DNA from: a virus
Direction: 5' to 3' (one strand)
DNA: 61,968 bases
IMG/VR virus record: IMGVR_UViG_3300027708_000077
Location: 1 to 61,968 of that record
The position numbers were made by a program, and so were the translations under genes. Below, one piece after another: positions 53,721 through 61,968 of this stretch (position 1 is the stretch's first letter; every line of letters begins with the position of its first letter). The notes under the pieces were generated by a model. That model was not told the origin of the DNA and did no database searches. It saw nothing but the letters and a program-made list of their open reading frames with translations.

Positions 53721-54398
53721 TCACGCCCAGTTGGACGCTGGCCACGGCAAATGAATCTTCCTCAAAATGATCCGTTGTCCAAGATCCCTTCCCCGCTCCC
53801 ACCTTGGCGCAGGAGGTGCCCAACAGATGAATTCGAAACGAGGCTCATAGGTAACGGCATAGATGTCATCCATGCCGGGGCCACGTCCTGCAACCCATTG
53901 AACGGTCTTCCCCAAATCGCCACCAATGACGAAATCGGTGTCCTTTGCCCATACGGTCTCCACTCCGGTAACCGGATTGATCTTGGATATGCGAATGAAG
54001 TTACCCATGGGAACATAAAGCAACCGATCCTTTGATCCTCTTTGAAGCAATTCACCGGGATAGGGGAACCCTCGGTTCCATTTGGGAATGATTTTGTCGT
54101 AGTCCTTGAAACGACGTGTCAATCCGGGACTTGCCGAACATGACATATCTTCGGGAAGTGCAATGCCATTTTGAAGCCATTGACGACCAGTCCGATCAGA
54201 ATCCAGACCAGTCACTATTGCTGTAATCGTTTTTGGGTCAAACCAGTACACACCCAACCCTTTGCATCGTATGCAATTCAAATCTGCATTTTCTGGCAAA
54301 CCGTCAGTTGAACAAGTGCACAATTGTGATTTGTAATGAGTAACCTGCTCTCCATGAGAAAGTACCAATTTCTTGTGCAAATTTATATTGATTGTCAT
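53721..54398 (-). CDS. Head/neck-region protein with a CxC...CxxC zinc-like site
   Basis: 225 residues from the ATG at 54398, which follows the preceding TAA directly; earlier in-frame codons lie inside the upstream gene. Residues about 25-48 contain CTC and CIRC-K-G, spaced like a zinc knuckle. The remainder has LTRRFKDYDKIIP, then LLYVPMGNFIRISKINPVTG and YAVTYEPRFEFICWAPPAPR. This beta-rich body resembles uncharacterised connector-region proteins of large phages. It forms a pair with the 485-residue gene, probably coupled. A neck or stopper role is possible by position. Confidence 0.62.
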   Translation of the reverse strand: MTININLHKKLVLSHGEQVTHYKSQLCTCSTDGLPENADLNCIRCKGLGVYWFDPKTITAIVTGLDSDRTGRQWLQNGIALPEDMSCSASPGLTRRFKDYDKIIPKWNRGFPYPGELLQRGSKDRLLYVPMGNFIRISKINPVTGVETVWAKDTDFVIGGDLGKTVQWVAGRGPGMDDIYAVTYEPRFEFICWAPPAPRWERGRDLGQRIILRKIHLPWPASNWA

Positions 54399-54400
54399 TA

Positions 54401-55858
54401 TTATGATCCCAATGTAACAATTGACAGTCCACCGAGTTTTGTCTTGATCCTCGGGGTTTCCGTAGCAATCCATTGCCGATGCTCTGCAATCGTCGATCCA
54501 TATGGCCCCTGTGGGTTATAGGAAAACGAACTTGACAGGCCGTCCCGACTTGTAGACTGGCTTCCCAGTCCCCCCTGATATCCCCGTTGTGCTTCAATCA
54601 GGATGCTTGCAGCAGCAGTTCTTGCAATAAGTTCACGAACTATTGCTCGATCCCGATCAAGAAGATCAGGCAATCCTATGGTTGCAGAATAATTCCAAAA
54701 TGCCGGAATATTGCCAAATCCATAAAACATGTAGAATGGAGCAAGCATGGGATGCGTGAATACTGTCCATTGCGCAATGCTTCCAAGGGATGGCACAAGT
54801 GTTACAAATCCACTGATCCTGTCAACAGTGGTTGTGAACCACTGACTTTGCACTTGAATTAATTTGTCAACTTGATGCAAACCATACAAGTCATGAATTT
54901 TCAAGACCCATTGATACGGTAACTTGAAATTTGGCCAACTCAGTCCGCCTGTAGGCACAAAATAATCCGACGCCCTGCCTATCCTGTCCCAATGATCGTG
55001 CATGTGATTTTGCACAGCAGCATCTCCGGCACGCAACGGCATTGTTGTATACAGGTAGGGTTCAAGAGGAAACCCCAGTTGCGACTCGATGGAACCCATG
55101 GCATTGTCAATGCGACGATAAATCAATCCGTCAGTCATCTCGTTTTGCACAACAAGGATTTTTTCATTGACACTTGCAGTGGGAAGCAAAATGGGATCAA
55201 CAGTTACCGAAATGTAATTGGCATCTCCCTCGTCCATGAGCAGGTAGGAAGTTTTGGTGTCTGATGAAACCATGACGGATGATCCACCATCCCATGACAA
55301 TAACCATGACCCGGAGGAATATGCCAAGACTAATGATTTGATTCCTAGAGATGTATCTGATGACAATTCATCAATGGTGACACCTGTGATTGCCTTGGGC
55401 TGAAATTTGACGCCGGTTATTTCCGATGTCCTGAGCGGAACACCGTAACACCAATCGTCCCTTATTTCTCTCATGGTTACTATGGATATGCGTATGGGAA
55501 CTCTTGCATACCATGCTAGCGAAGAATTTGCGACAGAAGAAACCCTGACGAGATATTCCCCGGCCAGCAACCTTGCAATGCCATCAGCATCAACGTCGTC
55601 GATTCCAATGGTAAATGATGCCCTCAGATATCCGTTTGAGGCATCAGTGCTTGTGGCAGTAACAATAGTACTCATTACCGTTGAATATGCGTCCGGCCAA
55701 TTCAACGACCGCTCTCTTCGCACTTCAAACTTGTACTGCTCTCCAAGCACGATTGTTCCTGCCGTTACCCGCATGGTAACAGTAATTACTTTCATGTCTG
55801 AGCGATATTTGCAATATTCTGTTTTGTCCGTACTTATTGCTGCATTTGTTACTGGCAT
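54401..55858 (-). CDS. Virion protein of the head-completion region
   Basis: 485 residues, start MPVTNAAISTDKTEYCKYRS. The N-terminal about 130 residues are Ig-like (VITVTMRVTAGTIVLGEQYK, then GEYLVRVSSVANSSLAWYAR). The remainder includes IDNAMGSIESQLGFPLEPYL, a segment resembling phage head-tail adaptor helices, and FTHPMLAPFYMFYGFGNIPA, ending with helices and a Gly/Ser loop. It is coupled to the next gene (adjacent stop and start). No family is assigned. The two-part build (Ig plus adaptor-like helical domain) and position between nuclease and protease genes suggest a connector, collar or portal-associated protein. Confidence 0.62.
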   Translation of the reverse strand: MPVTNAAISTDKTEYCKYRSDMKVITVTMRVTAGTIVLGEQYKFEVRRERSLNWPDAYSTVMSTIVTATSTDASNGYLRASFTIGIDDVDADGIARLLAGEYLVRVSSVANSSLAWYARVPIRISIVTMREIRDDWCYGVPLRTSEITGVKFQPKAITGVTIDELSSDTSLGIKSLVLAYSSGSWLLSWDGGSSVMVSSDTKTSYLLMDEGDANYISVTVDPILLPTASVNEKILVVQNEMTDGLIYRRIDNAMGSIESQLGFPLEPYLYTTMPLRAGDAAVQNHMHDHWDRIGRASDYFVPTGGLSWPNFKLPYQWVLKIHDLYGLHQVDKLIQVQSQWFTTTVDRISGFVTLVPSLGSIAQWTVFTHPMLAPFYMFYGFGNIPAFWNYSATIGLPDLLDRDRAIVRELIARTAAASILIEAQRGYQGGLGSQSTSRDGLSSSFSYNPQGPYGSTIAEHRQWIATETPRIKTKLGGLSIVTLGS

Positions 55859-55889
55859 TTTAATCCGTCTTCATGTATTTGTATGAATA

Positions 55890-56477
55890 TTAAAGTTTAT
55901 TGCTATTTAACCAATCCTCGTATTCTTGATCTTCATTTACGGGTACTTGTGAGGTATTGACAATAGTCTCATCATACCATTCTTCATCTTCATTCTCTAC
56001 TGCTTGTATTTTTTCGGCAATTAAATTGACATTGTTCTCCAGTGATTTCATCATCCTGTTTACACAGTAATCAGCATCCTGAGTTATTTCTTTGCCGTCA
56101 AAATGGAACACCATGTATCCTTTTGATTGCAGCCATGCGTCTTTCCGGCGATCTTTCATCTTGGCTTTGGTGCTGCTGTGCCAGAATTCGCCATCTGCTT
56201 CCACGCAGGCCATGTAATCGGGCAGAAGAAAATCAATTGACCAAGGACCAATGCTTGCTTGCTCTATAAAATTAATCCCCTTCCTTAGCAACGCATACCG
56301 TAATTGATTTTCAATGCCGGTTGCCTTTTGCAAGGAGGGGGATTTCGGTGTTTGATTTGACCAAGGGTTTCTGGCAAGGTTTCCTTGCCGCTGGCGCGTA
56401 TTTGATGAAGAGTTCACCGAGCGCATCCCGGAAACCTTTGGTTCCCGAGATGCACGAACGCCTATCCGTTCATCCAT
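55890..56477 (-). CDS. PD-(D/E)XK nuclease, DUF559/Vsr-like
   Basis: 195 residues. The core is at residues 53-135: E56 in GIENQLRYALLRKG, D82 in PWSIDFLLPDY, and E93-x-D95 followed by GEFWH, then KDAWLQSKGYMVFHFDGKEI. This is the Vsr/DUF559 arrangement, with candidate metal ligands D82, E93 and D95. The first 50 residues are a basic, unstructured arm that may bind DNA and the last about 60 are acidic. DUF559 proteins are often free-standing or homing-type endonucleases. Its position inside a head operon suggests insertion, a packaging-related nicking role, or a host-DNA or superinfection attack enzyme. Inference only. Confidence 0.8.
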   Translation of the reverse strand: MDERIGVRASREPKVSGMRSVNSSSNTRQRQGNLARNPWSNQTPKSPSLQKATGIENQLRYALLRKGINFIEQASIGPWSIDFLLPDYMACVEADGEFWHSSTKAKMKDRRKDAWLQSKGYMVFHFDGKEITQDADYCVNRMMKSLENNVNLIAEKIQAVENEDEEWYDETIVNTSQVPVNEDQEYEDWLNSNKL

Positions 56478-56486
56478 GAAAAACGC

Positions 56487-58136
56487 TCATGTTCCGGATT
56501 TCCTCAGTGGCTGGTCAACCCTTGCAACCCTTCTCTCCACTTCGTATCTCGGGATGCCAATCTCCTTGGCTAACAATTCAATCAGATAGTCATCAGACCT
56601 GTATGTTGATTGTGATTTGCCAAGGGATGATTGCATTGGCTGCGGATACATCTTGAATGGGAATGGAGTGTTCTCCATTGAGGTAAATGATTTATGGTTT
56701 GCTGCAAAAGGGTTTGATGTGTCAATGGCTGCTACCCGTTTATCAGCACTGAGTTTTTCGATTCTTTGAACGCGTTTTTTTGCACTAGGATCAGTAAGAT
56801 AGTCAGAAATGGGACGCATTGGGAATATCCCTGCGTTCGGTTCTTCGTCTTCGCCTTCCTTGAATTTGTACCAAGGCTTGACCTCTGATTCACCCTCAGT
56901 TTCTTGTTTTTCTTTTGCATCTGCTATATCGTCATCTTGAAGTTTACCAAGCACTGTTTTGCCATCCGTGACTTTTTTCGGTACAAATGAAAACCATTTC
57001 CCGCCCTCCTTGTATGTGGCTACTGGTCGCCCACCACCCTGTCCTGTATTCGGCTCTCCAGTTTTTGGGGGTTTGCCAATGTCTGCCAACTCTTCAGTCA
57101 GCTCCTTGTCGGAGCTACTCCTTCCATACTTTTTTGGCTCTTTCCGTCTATCTTCTGCCATGTCCCTGGCCTCACTTTCCACTTTGCCGTCGTACAAGGC
57201 TTCTCTGACCCGCTTGCTTCTTTCCGAAGTTCCCATTTTCGCTGCCATCTGCCCTTCGACGTATTCTTTATCGTCAGGGTGGATACCACTTTGGTATGGC
57301 CCTCGAACACGTAATCCCATCGTTTCAGCAGCCTGCAGTTTTGCACTGCCACGACGATCCGCACGCACGGCTGCGGCTCTATTTGCCGCTCCAGCCGCGT
57401 ATGTATCCGACGCTTTTTTGTCTGCTGTTGATTCTGCTATATTTGCAGTTCTTAGTTCTGCTCGTTGGGCTGGAGTCATGGCATCCCGTTTCAATTCCTC
57501 CGGTGTATCTTGCGTCGGATTCAGTCTCGTTAAAGGCTCCATGCGCTTCACGGATTCTCCCGGTTCCGGACGACGTGTCCCTGAAGTAGTGTCAAATTCA
57601 AACAGTGGTGCGCTTGGGCTAAGTGCTGATCTTCTGCCCTCTGGACCTTTATAGGGTCGGGGTCTATCCCTACTTTCATAATCTTTTATATCTGTTTCAG
57701 TTAGACCTCGTCCACCAACTGCCGCTTTCATTAACATTGACTTTACAAGGCGAACCAGATTTTTACCGTTCCATCGTCCACCCTGCTCGTTATAGGAAAA
57801 GAAAACCCACTCGCTTTTCTGCAAGGATCGCTCCTTACCGAATTTGAAATCGCCATAATCCTCAATGATATCAAACAATTCCAGATCTGTCGGCCTTGGC
57901 GGAGATCCGCTCTTTGCAAATAATTCAAGATACCCCAATTTCAATGCGTTTGGGGTTACCGACTTCTTCATGGTCTTTTCCTTCTTTTTCTTTTTCTTTT
58001 TCTTATCGGGATCAGTACCCAATGACTCGCCTCCAATGAAAACAGTTCCTTGCATCAAATCCAATTCTGCCTTGGAACTTGGCGATAATGTACCAGTAAT
58101 GTTGTTTGACTTTGAAACTCTTGTCCTTGTAGACAT
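56487..58136 (-). CDS. Low-complexity Lys/Arg/Glu-rich head-region protein
   Basis: 549 residues from ATG at 58136 (AAAAGGAG plus 8-base spacer). Residues 45-52 are an eight-lysine run. An internal ATG at 57971 (MKKSVTPNALKLGYLELF) has AAGGAAAAGACC upstream and reads like a normal N-terminus, so a second start or an N-terminally processed product is plausible. The body is charged and probably disordered (TPAQRAELRTANIAESTADK), with a small ordered segment (YKEGGKWFSFVPKKV) and a C-terminal helix (LIELLAKEIGIPRYEVERRV). No family is recognised. It is likely a portal-associated or internal head protein by location only. Confidence 0.65.
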   Translation of the reverse strand: MSTRTRVSKSNNITGTLSPSSKAELDLMQGTVFIGGESLGTDPDKKKKKKKKEKTMKKSVTPNALKLGYLELFAKSGSPPRPTDLELFDIIEDYGDFKFGKERSLQKSEWVFFSYNEQGGRWNGKNLVRLVKSMLMKAAVGGRGLTETDIKDYESRDRPRPYKGPEGRRSALSPSAPLFEFDTTSGTRRPEPGESVKRMEPLTRLNPTQDTPEELKRDAMTPAQRAELRTANIAESTADKKASDTYAAGAANRAAAVRADRRGSAKLQAAETMGLRVRGPYQSGIHPDDKEYVEGQMAAKMGTSERSKRVREALYDGKVESEARDMAEDRRKEPKKYGRSSSDKELTEELADIGKPPKTGEPNTGQGGGRPVATYKEGGKWFSFVPKKVTDGKTVLGKLQDDDIADAKEKQETEGESEVKPWYKFKEGEDEEPNAGIFPMRPISDYLTDPSAKKRVQRIEKLSADKRVAAIDTSNPFAANHKSFTSMENTPFPFKMYPQPMQSSLGKSQSTYRSDDYLIELLAKEIGIPRYEVERRVARVDQPLRKSGT

Positions 58137-58161
58137 CCGCGCACTCCTTTTATTTAAAAAG

Positions 58162-58170
58162 ATTATATCA
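58162..58170 (-). promoter_or_regulatory. Extended -10 promoter candidate
   Basis: TGATATAAT (perfect extended -10) 26 bases before the start codon region of the 549-residue gene, with transcription predicted near 58155. The -35 region (TTGAGT further upstream) is poorly spaced. It lies in the 63-base gap after the previous gene, the only sizeable gap in the right-hand cluster. Confidence 0.5.
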
Positions 58171-58199
58171 ATATAGCAAAATAATTATTGCTCACTCAA

Positions 58200-59039
58200 T
58201 TAAATAAGGGTCTTGGGAACAGGCGGCAATGTCTTACCGTATGTTTCATGATGCCAATACGGTTCAGTTCTTCCCCCGTTCATTTTTGAAATATGCTGAT
58301 GAATTTGCGATTGCGTTGATTCAGGATGAAATTCAAGGACTCTTCTTTCATTTGAGTTTGGCTCAACCGGTCTGCCTGCAGAAGATCTTGATTCTGGCCG
58401 CTCAAATACATAATCTCCTGTATCCCGGTCTCGTGGAAACGCCCTGTTTCGACCACCATTCAGGGATGACAATACGTTGTTTGCCATTCCTCCTACCTCA
58501 CTGAGAAATTTACCCATTCCTTTTCGAGGAACTCTTTCAATCCTTACCTTTGGATTTTTTTGCAATTGATGATTTCCGTCATTTCCCATGATCTGATAAT
58601 TTATATGTTGCCCAAATAGTTTTTCTGATTCTTTATTTATTTTTGGAACATGAATATCAGAAATGTCTCCTAATGTATCGTTCAAATGTTCTGCGTGTGC
58701 TCGAATTGCATCATTTCCATAATGCGAATACACTGCTTTTGGATCCTGATGTAATTTGCCTGACTTATCAATTCCATGAAATGAATACCACTTGCCGTCA
58801 TCATGCAGGGCAAAAGGAACTTGAGTAGTAGTATTGCCAACCTTTATGGTTTTATTGATTATTTTTTGCCCTCTGTACTCAACAATGGTTGACTTTCCAT
58901 TTGGATGCCACAATGCACCTATGGACTTCGGAGCAATTCCTTTTTCCTCATTTCCCTCGTGATAATCACGCAGTGTAGCGCCGAGATCTTTTCTTCTCAT
59001 CTCGGCGTTTGTCAAAGACTTTTTGAAATACAGGGACAT
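58200..59039 (-). CDS. Uncharacterised head-region protein
   Basis: 279 residues from ATG at 59039, one base after the previous stop; an upstream alternative lies inside that gene. The N-terminus (MSLYFKKSLTNAEMR) has the F-x-K-S signature seen in several neighbours. A central beta region (STIVEYRGQKIINKTIKVGN, then FALHDDGKWYSFHGID) is the most ordered part. The C-terminal third is Arg/Pro/Ser-rich and His-containing. I see no catalytic motif. The size and companions suggest a minor capsid or portal-associated protein, unassigned. Confidence 0.6.
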   Translation of the reverse strand: MSLYFKKSLTNAEMRRKDLGATLRDYHEGNEEKGIAPKSIGALWHPNGKSTIVEYRGQKIINKTIKVGNTTTQVPFALHDDGKWYSFHGIDKSGKLHQDPKAVYSHYGNDAIRAHAEHLNDTLGDISDIHVPKINKESEKLFGQHINYQIMGNDGNHQLQKNPKVRIERVPRKGMGKFLSEVGGMANNVLSSLNGGRNRAFPRDRDTGDYVFERPESRSSAGRPVEPNSNERRVLEFHPESTQSQIHQHISKMNGGRTEPYWHHETYGKTLPPVPKTLI

Positions 59040-59040
59040 G

Positions 59041-60345
59041 TTAGCGACCTGACAGTTTTGACTGTGCAATCTTCAGCGCTTTGTTTACCGTGTTTTTTCC
59101 ATACGACTTCACAAGGAAATCAATGTCGTCCGAAGTAGATGGCACTTCATTATTCATCATGCTCAAAATTTCTTCGGTGGCAAAAGACAACTTTGTTCCA
59201 AACGGAGTAGCCATGCTTTTCAACGCTGGTTGCTGTAGCCTTGAAGGCGCTACGTTTTCTCTTGGCGGAGGTGTAGCGGCAATTCTTGCCACTGGCGCAG
59301 GAGGCCTCGTCGGTGCTGGACGCTGTGCATTCTCCCTGTCGCCCGGAGATGCTGCGGGTATGGATGATCGTTGCCCACCGATTTTGTTGGGTGACGGCGT
59401 AGCGCCCGCTGCGCTTGCTGCAACCGGACTCTTTGGCGGCCCAGATCCATTGATCGACTGCAATCTGCGAAACTCATTCTGATCAGTTCCCGTAAATGTC
59501 GGGTTCGGATTCTTGTCTGTCTTCATCGATGCCACAACACCCTGCATCGCTCCATGCAATTGCACCGGATTCATGTCACCAGACTTTAATCTATTCAACA
59601 CAGTGGTTGGCAACCTCCGCATCAAATCTCGAACAGGAATTCCTCCAATGGTTCCCCCTCCACTCGCATACTGCCCAACAGCACCGTTGAGGTTGGAACC
59701 TTGCTGGGCGACGCTTGTCAGAAGCTGATGAACGGCCATCATCGATTGTCTTGGATCAACGGCCGGACGGTTGTTCCTCCCAAGCGGGCCGGGATTTCTG
59801 GGATCTATGGTGGCTTTCTTGAGATTTTTCTTGCTTGCTTCTGGCTTCTTCTTTGCATCATTGGCTTGTTTTTCCTTGCGCAATTTTGCAATATCCTTGT
59901 CACGATCCTCGGGATGCTTGGTATGCGATTCCGTTGCGATACGATACAGTCCATTCGCCATGCGCTGCAGAACTACTGATCTGCCATGCAGACCCGACTT
60001 CTCATTGTTGATATTCATCAAGACGTAGCTCATGAGATCCGGGCCTTCCCAGTCCGGCATGCCAGAACTGAGCATCGGCATGGGAAGCGGTTGGTCATAT
60101 GTACGACCCATGGGAACAGATTTGTTGAACGACTTTTTCTTTTCCGTTTTCATATTGCGAATTGCCATTCGTTTTTCCTCTGGAGTCATCGTGTTCATAT
60201 CATCATCGGAAGTTTCGTCCTTGGACAATTTTTCCTTGGACTGTACATCGTCAAATGATTTATTGTGAACCACATTACCCGAAAATTCCTTTCCGGATCC
60301 CCTGACTCCATCGTTTCCTATGATGCCCTTTTTCAACAGAACCAT
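59041..60345 (-). CDS. Uncharacterised, mostly disordered head-region protein
   Basis: 434 residues with AGAGGAGAATGTA before the ATG. It starts MVLLKKGIIGNDGVRG. A charged segment (KLSKDETSDDDMNTM, then IRNMKTEKKKSFNKSVPMG) precedes a possible small domain (DLMSYVLMNINNEKSGLHGR). Helices follow (DPRQSMMAVHQLLTSVAQQG), then a Pro/Ala-rich linker at about residues 300-370, and a C-terminal helical domain (DDIDFLVKSYGKNTVNKALK). No family is recognised. It has several copies of the K-S motif noted for this cluster. Internal head protein or assembly factor by context. Confidence 0.62.
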   Translation of the reverse strand: MVLLKKGIIGNDGVRGSGKEFSGNVVHNKSFDDVQSKEKLSKDETSDDDMNTMTPEEKRMAIRNMKTEKKKSFNKSVPMGRTYDQPLPMPMLSSGMPDWEGPDLMSYVLMNINNEKSGLHGRSVVLQRMANGLYRIATESHTKHPEDRDKDIAKLRKEKQANDAKKKPEASKKNLKKATIDPRNPGPLGRNNRPAVDPRQSMMAVHQLLTSVAQQGSNLNGAVGQYASGGGTIGGIPVRDLMRRLPTTVLNRLKSGDMNPVQLHGAMQGVVASMKTDKNPNPTFTGTDQNEFRRLQSINGSGPPKSPVAASAAGATPSPNKIGGQRSSIPAASPGDRENAQRPAPTRPPAPVARIAATPPPRENVAPSRLQQPALKSMATPFGTKLSFATEEILSMMNNEVPSTSDDIDFLVKSYGKNTVNKALKIAQSKLSGR

Positions 60346-60358
60346 TACATTCTCCTCT

Positions 60359-61132
60359 TTATAAATTAATGACAGGATCTTTGGGCTTTCCGGCCCAAGC
60401 GTTTCCTCTTGGAACCTGATCGCCCGTGTGTTCGCCCTCGAATAACTGCACAGGACTTGTTACTCCCGGCAATGTTATGGGAGTTTTTTTGCTTGCAGTA
60501 GTTGCAGCAGCTACTCGATTCATATTTATACCTGATTGTTTTGCTTGATAAGCCTGTGTTCTTGTCATTGATCTTGCCGAAAAAGGAGTTGAAAGAGAAG
60601 ACTGTCTTCCGGGAGCCACAATTGCTTCTGGTGAACTCAATGCTTTCTTTATTCTTTTTGCCAGACTTCTCTGAAGATGCACTGATGTTCGATCATAAGG
60701 ATTATTTGGTTTTTCAGGAGCTGCCTGAGTATTTATTGCATCGTGAACTGCTCGGGCAGCATCGCCTATTCTTTGTCCCGCTCCTCTTGGCTTTCTTGGC
60801 ATCCCTGCATAATTATTTTGAATGCCAATTTCTCCAATCATTTTTGCATCATGTCCAAAAGTGTTTCTCGATTGAAAATTCCCACCTGCCGGTGCGGTTG
60901 TTGTTGCTTGTGATGGTGCGGCTGGTTTCCCCTGTGCTGGTGCGGCTGGTTTCCCCTGTGCTGGTGCGGCTGGTTTCCCCTGTGCTGGTGCGGCTGGTTC
61001 TTCTAAGGGAATTGGATCGTCCGCAAATCCTCCGCGACTTTTTGGTGCTACTTTTCTATACTCTGCATACTTACGATTTATTTTTTGTTGCACCGCAGGG
61101 TTTGGGTGCAGTACACCAGTGTCGGGATGCAA
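60359..61132 (-). CDS. Pro/Ala-rich protein, probably the -1 frame extension of the next gene
   Basis: The frame is open from 61186 to 60359, but no ATG or GTG exists before a TTG at 61132. That TTG has no ribosome site and sits inside the sensible sequence DADGNFLHPDTGVLHPN, so coding clearly begins earlier. The frame connects by -1 to the preceding gene at an A9 run (61186-61194), giving KKK-TLNKAVVREPSW. Contents: a linker with (AAPAQGKP)3 repeats, a helical core with LQRSLAKRIKKALSS and KQSGINMNRVAAATT, and a short end. Function unknown. Programmed -1 frameshift or a sequencing indel in the A-run are the two explanations. Confidence 0.6.
   Translation of the reverse strand: MHPDTGVLHPNPAVQQKINRKYAEYRKVAPKSRGGFADDPIPLEEPAAPAQGKPAAPAQGKPAAPAQGKPAAPSQATTTAPAGGNFQSRNTFGHDAKMIGEIGIQNNYAGMPRKPRGAGQRIGDAARAVHDAINTQAAPEKPNNPYDRTSVHLQRSLAKRIKKALSSPEAIVAPGRQSSLSTPFSARSMTRTQAYQAKQSGINMNRVAAATTASKKTPITLPGVTSPVQLFEGEHTGDQVPRGNAWAGKPKDPVINL
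60915..60999 (-). repeat. 24-bp tandem repeat, four copies
   Basis: Unit ggtgcggctggtttcccctg plus tgct, starting at 60915, 60939, 60963 and 60987. It encodes PAAPAQGK repeats, a flexible Pro/Ala linker. Confidence 0.95.
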
Positions 61133-61179
61133 AAAATTGCCGTCTGCATCCCAACTCGGTTCACGGACAACAGCTTTAT

Positions 61180-61968
61180 TTAATGTTTTTTTTTAAAAGA
61201 TTTATTGACTGCTTTTGACAATCTGTTGGCATCTCTTTCAATATTCCTGAGGCTTCTGAATATTCCTCTCTCCCCTCTGAGGACGGCTGCGCCTCTAGAC
61301 ATGCCTCTTCCGGCTAATTTTCCAAGGTGTGCTCCAAGCCACCCCCCTACAGGGCCACCAGCTTGTGTACCGATAGCAGCTCCAAGGCCTTGTCCAAAAT
61401 TCTCGGCGGAAGAAGAATCATGACGAGGCCGAGGAGCAGGCCGAGGAGGAGTACGAGTTCTAAACTTCTCCGATATACCTGTCAAACGATCCTTTACACT
61501 AGTATCTTCCGCCATTTTTGCAGCGTCTGCTCCAAGATCAGCACCAGACGATGAAGAAGTACCAGACGATGGAGGAGTAGGTCTGGCTCTAGGATAGGCG
61601 GCTTCTGCAAAGTCAGGATTATACCTATCTCTCCTTCTTTCCGCTCTTTCTCTAGGCAACACTACCCTTCTTGTGCCATCAGGGTTTCGTGTAAAACGAT
61701 CAGGCACAATGTCAGCAAAAGTCTTTTTTCCAGCGGCTGTTCGCTCTATGTCTCTTTCTGCTCTTTTCTTCTCTACACTTTCTTTAAGCTCCCGAATGTC
61801 TTTCCTCGTTCTAAGTCCTCCTTCAACTCCTCTTTCTTCGGATGTTCGGACACCCCTGTCGCCTGACGCATCCATACTATAGCGACTGCTTAATGTTTTG
61901 GTGCGTCGCGCAGCCTCAGCAGCAGCCTCATCAGCAGCCAATCTAACTCTTTCAGCGTCCGCGGTTCT
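61180..61968 (-). CDS. Uncharacterised protein with glycine-zipper region (5' end outside window)
   Basis: The reading frame is open to the right edge (visible 262 codons), so the start is missing. The visible part is Arg/Glu/Ala-rich and largely disordered (RELKESVEKKRAERDIERTA, then RERAERRRDRYNPDF, then Pro/Arg-rich). A Gly-rich hydrophobic zipper follows (GAAIGTQAGGPVGGWLGAHL) that may insert in membranes or pack helices. The end is KAVNKSFKKKH. The stop follows the A9 slippery run. It may be the C-terminal part of a larger minor head or ejection-type protein. No family recognised. Confidence 0.65.
   Translation of the reverse strand, partial: RTADAERVRLAADEAAAEAARRTKTLSSRYSMDASGDRGVRTSEERGVEGGLRTRKDIRELKESVEKKRAERDIERTAAGKKTFADIVPDRFTRNPDGTRRVVLPRERAERRRDRYNPDFAEAAYPRARPTPPSSGTSSSSGADLGADAAKMAEDTSVKDRLTGISEKFRTRTPPRPAPRPRHDSSSAENFGQGLGAAIGTQAGGPVGGWLGAHLGKLAGRGMSRGAAVLRGERGIFRSLRNIERDANRLSKAVNKSFKKKH

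Overview
The window is a 62 kb piece of the late (virion structure and assembly) region of a large tailed bacteriophage with a contractile, myovirus-type tail. Every gene I can support lies on the minus strand and is tightly packed, with starts and stops touching or overlapping, AAGGAG-like ribosome sites and no gene-free stretch above 300 bases. TAA, TGA and TAG are all used as stops (TAG ends the tail tube, the sheath and one fibre gene), so the standard bacterial code applies. No integrase, tRNA, replication or lysis gene was seen. The host cannot be named from sequence; composition is moderately AT-rich.

In transcription order (right to left), 61968-51750 is a head-assembly cluster. It holds low-complexity Lys/Pro/Arg-rich proteins with no recognised fold, a DUF559/Vsr-like PD-(D/E)XK nuclease, three candidate connector or completion proteins, and a prohead protease. 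Next come an extraordinary poly-aspartate protein placed where a scaffold should be (50130-51731), the major capsid protein (48352-50103) and a strong terminator. Region 47787-24231 is a 23 kb cassette of fibre or receptor-binding proteins. Its centre is three genes built from near-identical YVTN/lactonase-type beta-propeller blades in multiples of seven (7, 7 and a 1758-residue giant with 14+7+7). It also contains two fibres with S74 self-cleaving chaperone tails and several trimeric-fibre-like proteins.

Region 24176-3518 is the tail module in classical order: probable completion proteins, sheath, tube, an overlapping pair of tail-assembly chaperone genes that looks like a programmed frameshift, and a 1667-residue tape measure with a degenerate M23 domain. 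After these come hub, spike, LysM baseplate protein, LysM-gp25 fusion, baseplate J and a gpI-like protein. A fibre gene with 591-bp tandem repeats runs off the left edge.

Points most worth a second look are: the rule-of-seven propeller arrays; two likely recoding sites (a +1 or -2 shift in the chaperones, and an A9 slippery run joining the last two genes on the right); the 39-aspartate run; a perfect 21-bp operator-like palindrome between a terminator and a head gene; several domains shared by otherwise unrelated virion proteins (FnIII-like, GSGLTV module, WVAxxxTTEV tail); and a recurring hydrophobic-x-K/R-S-hydrophobic motif in head-region proteins.
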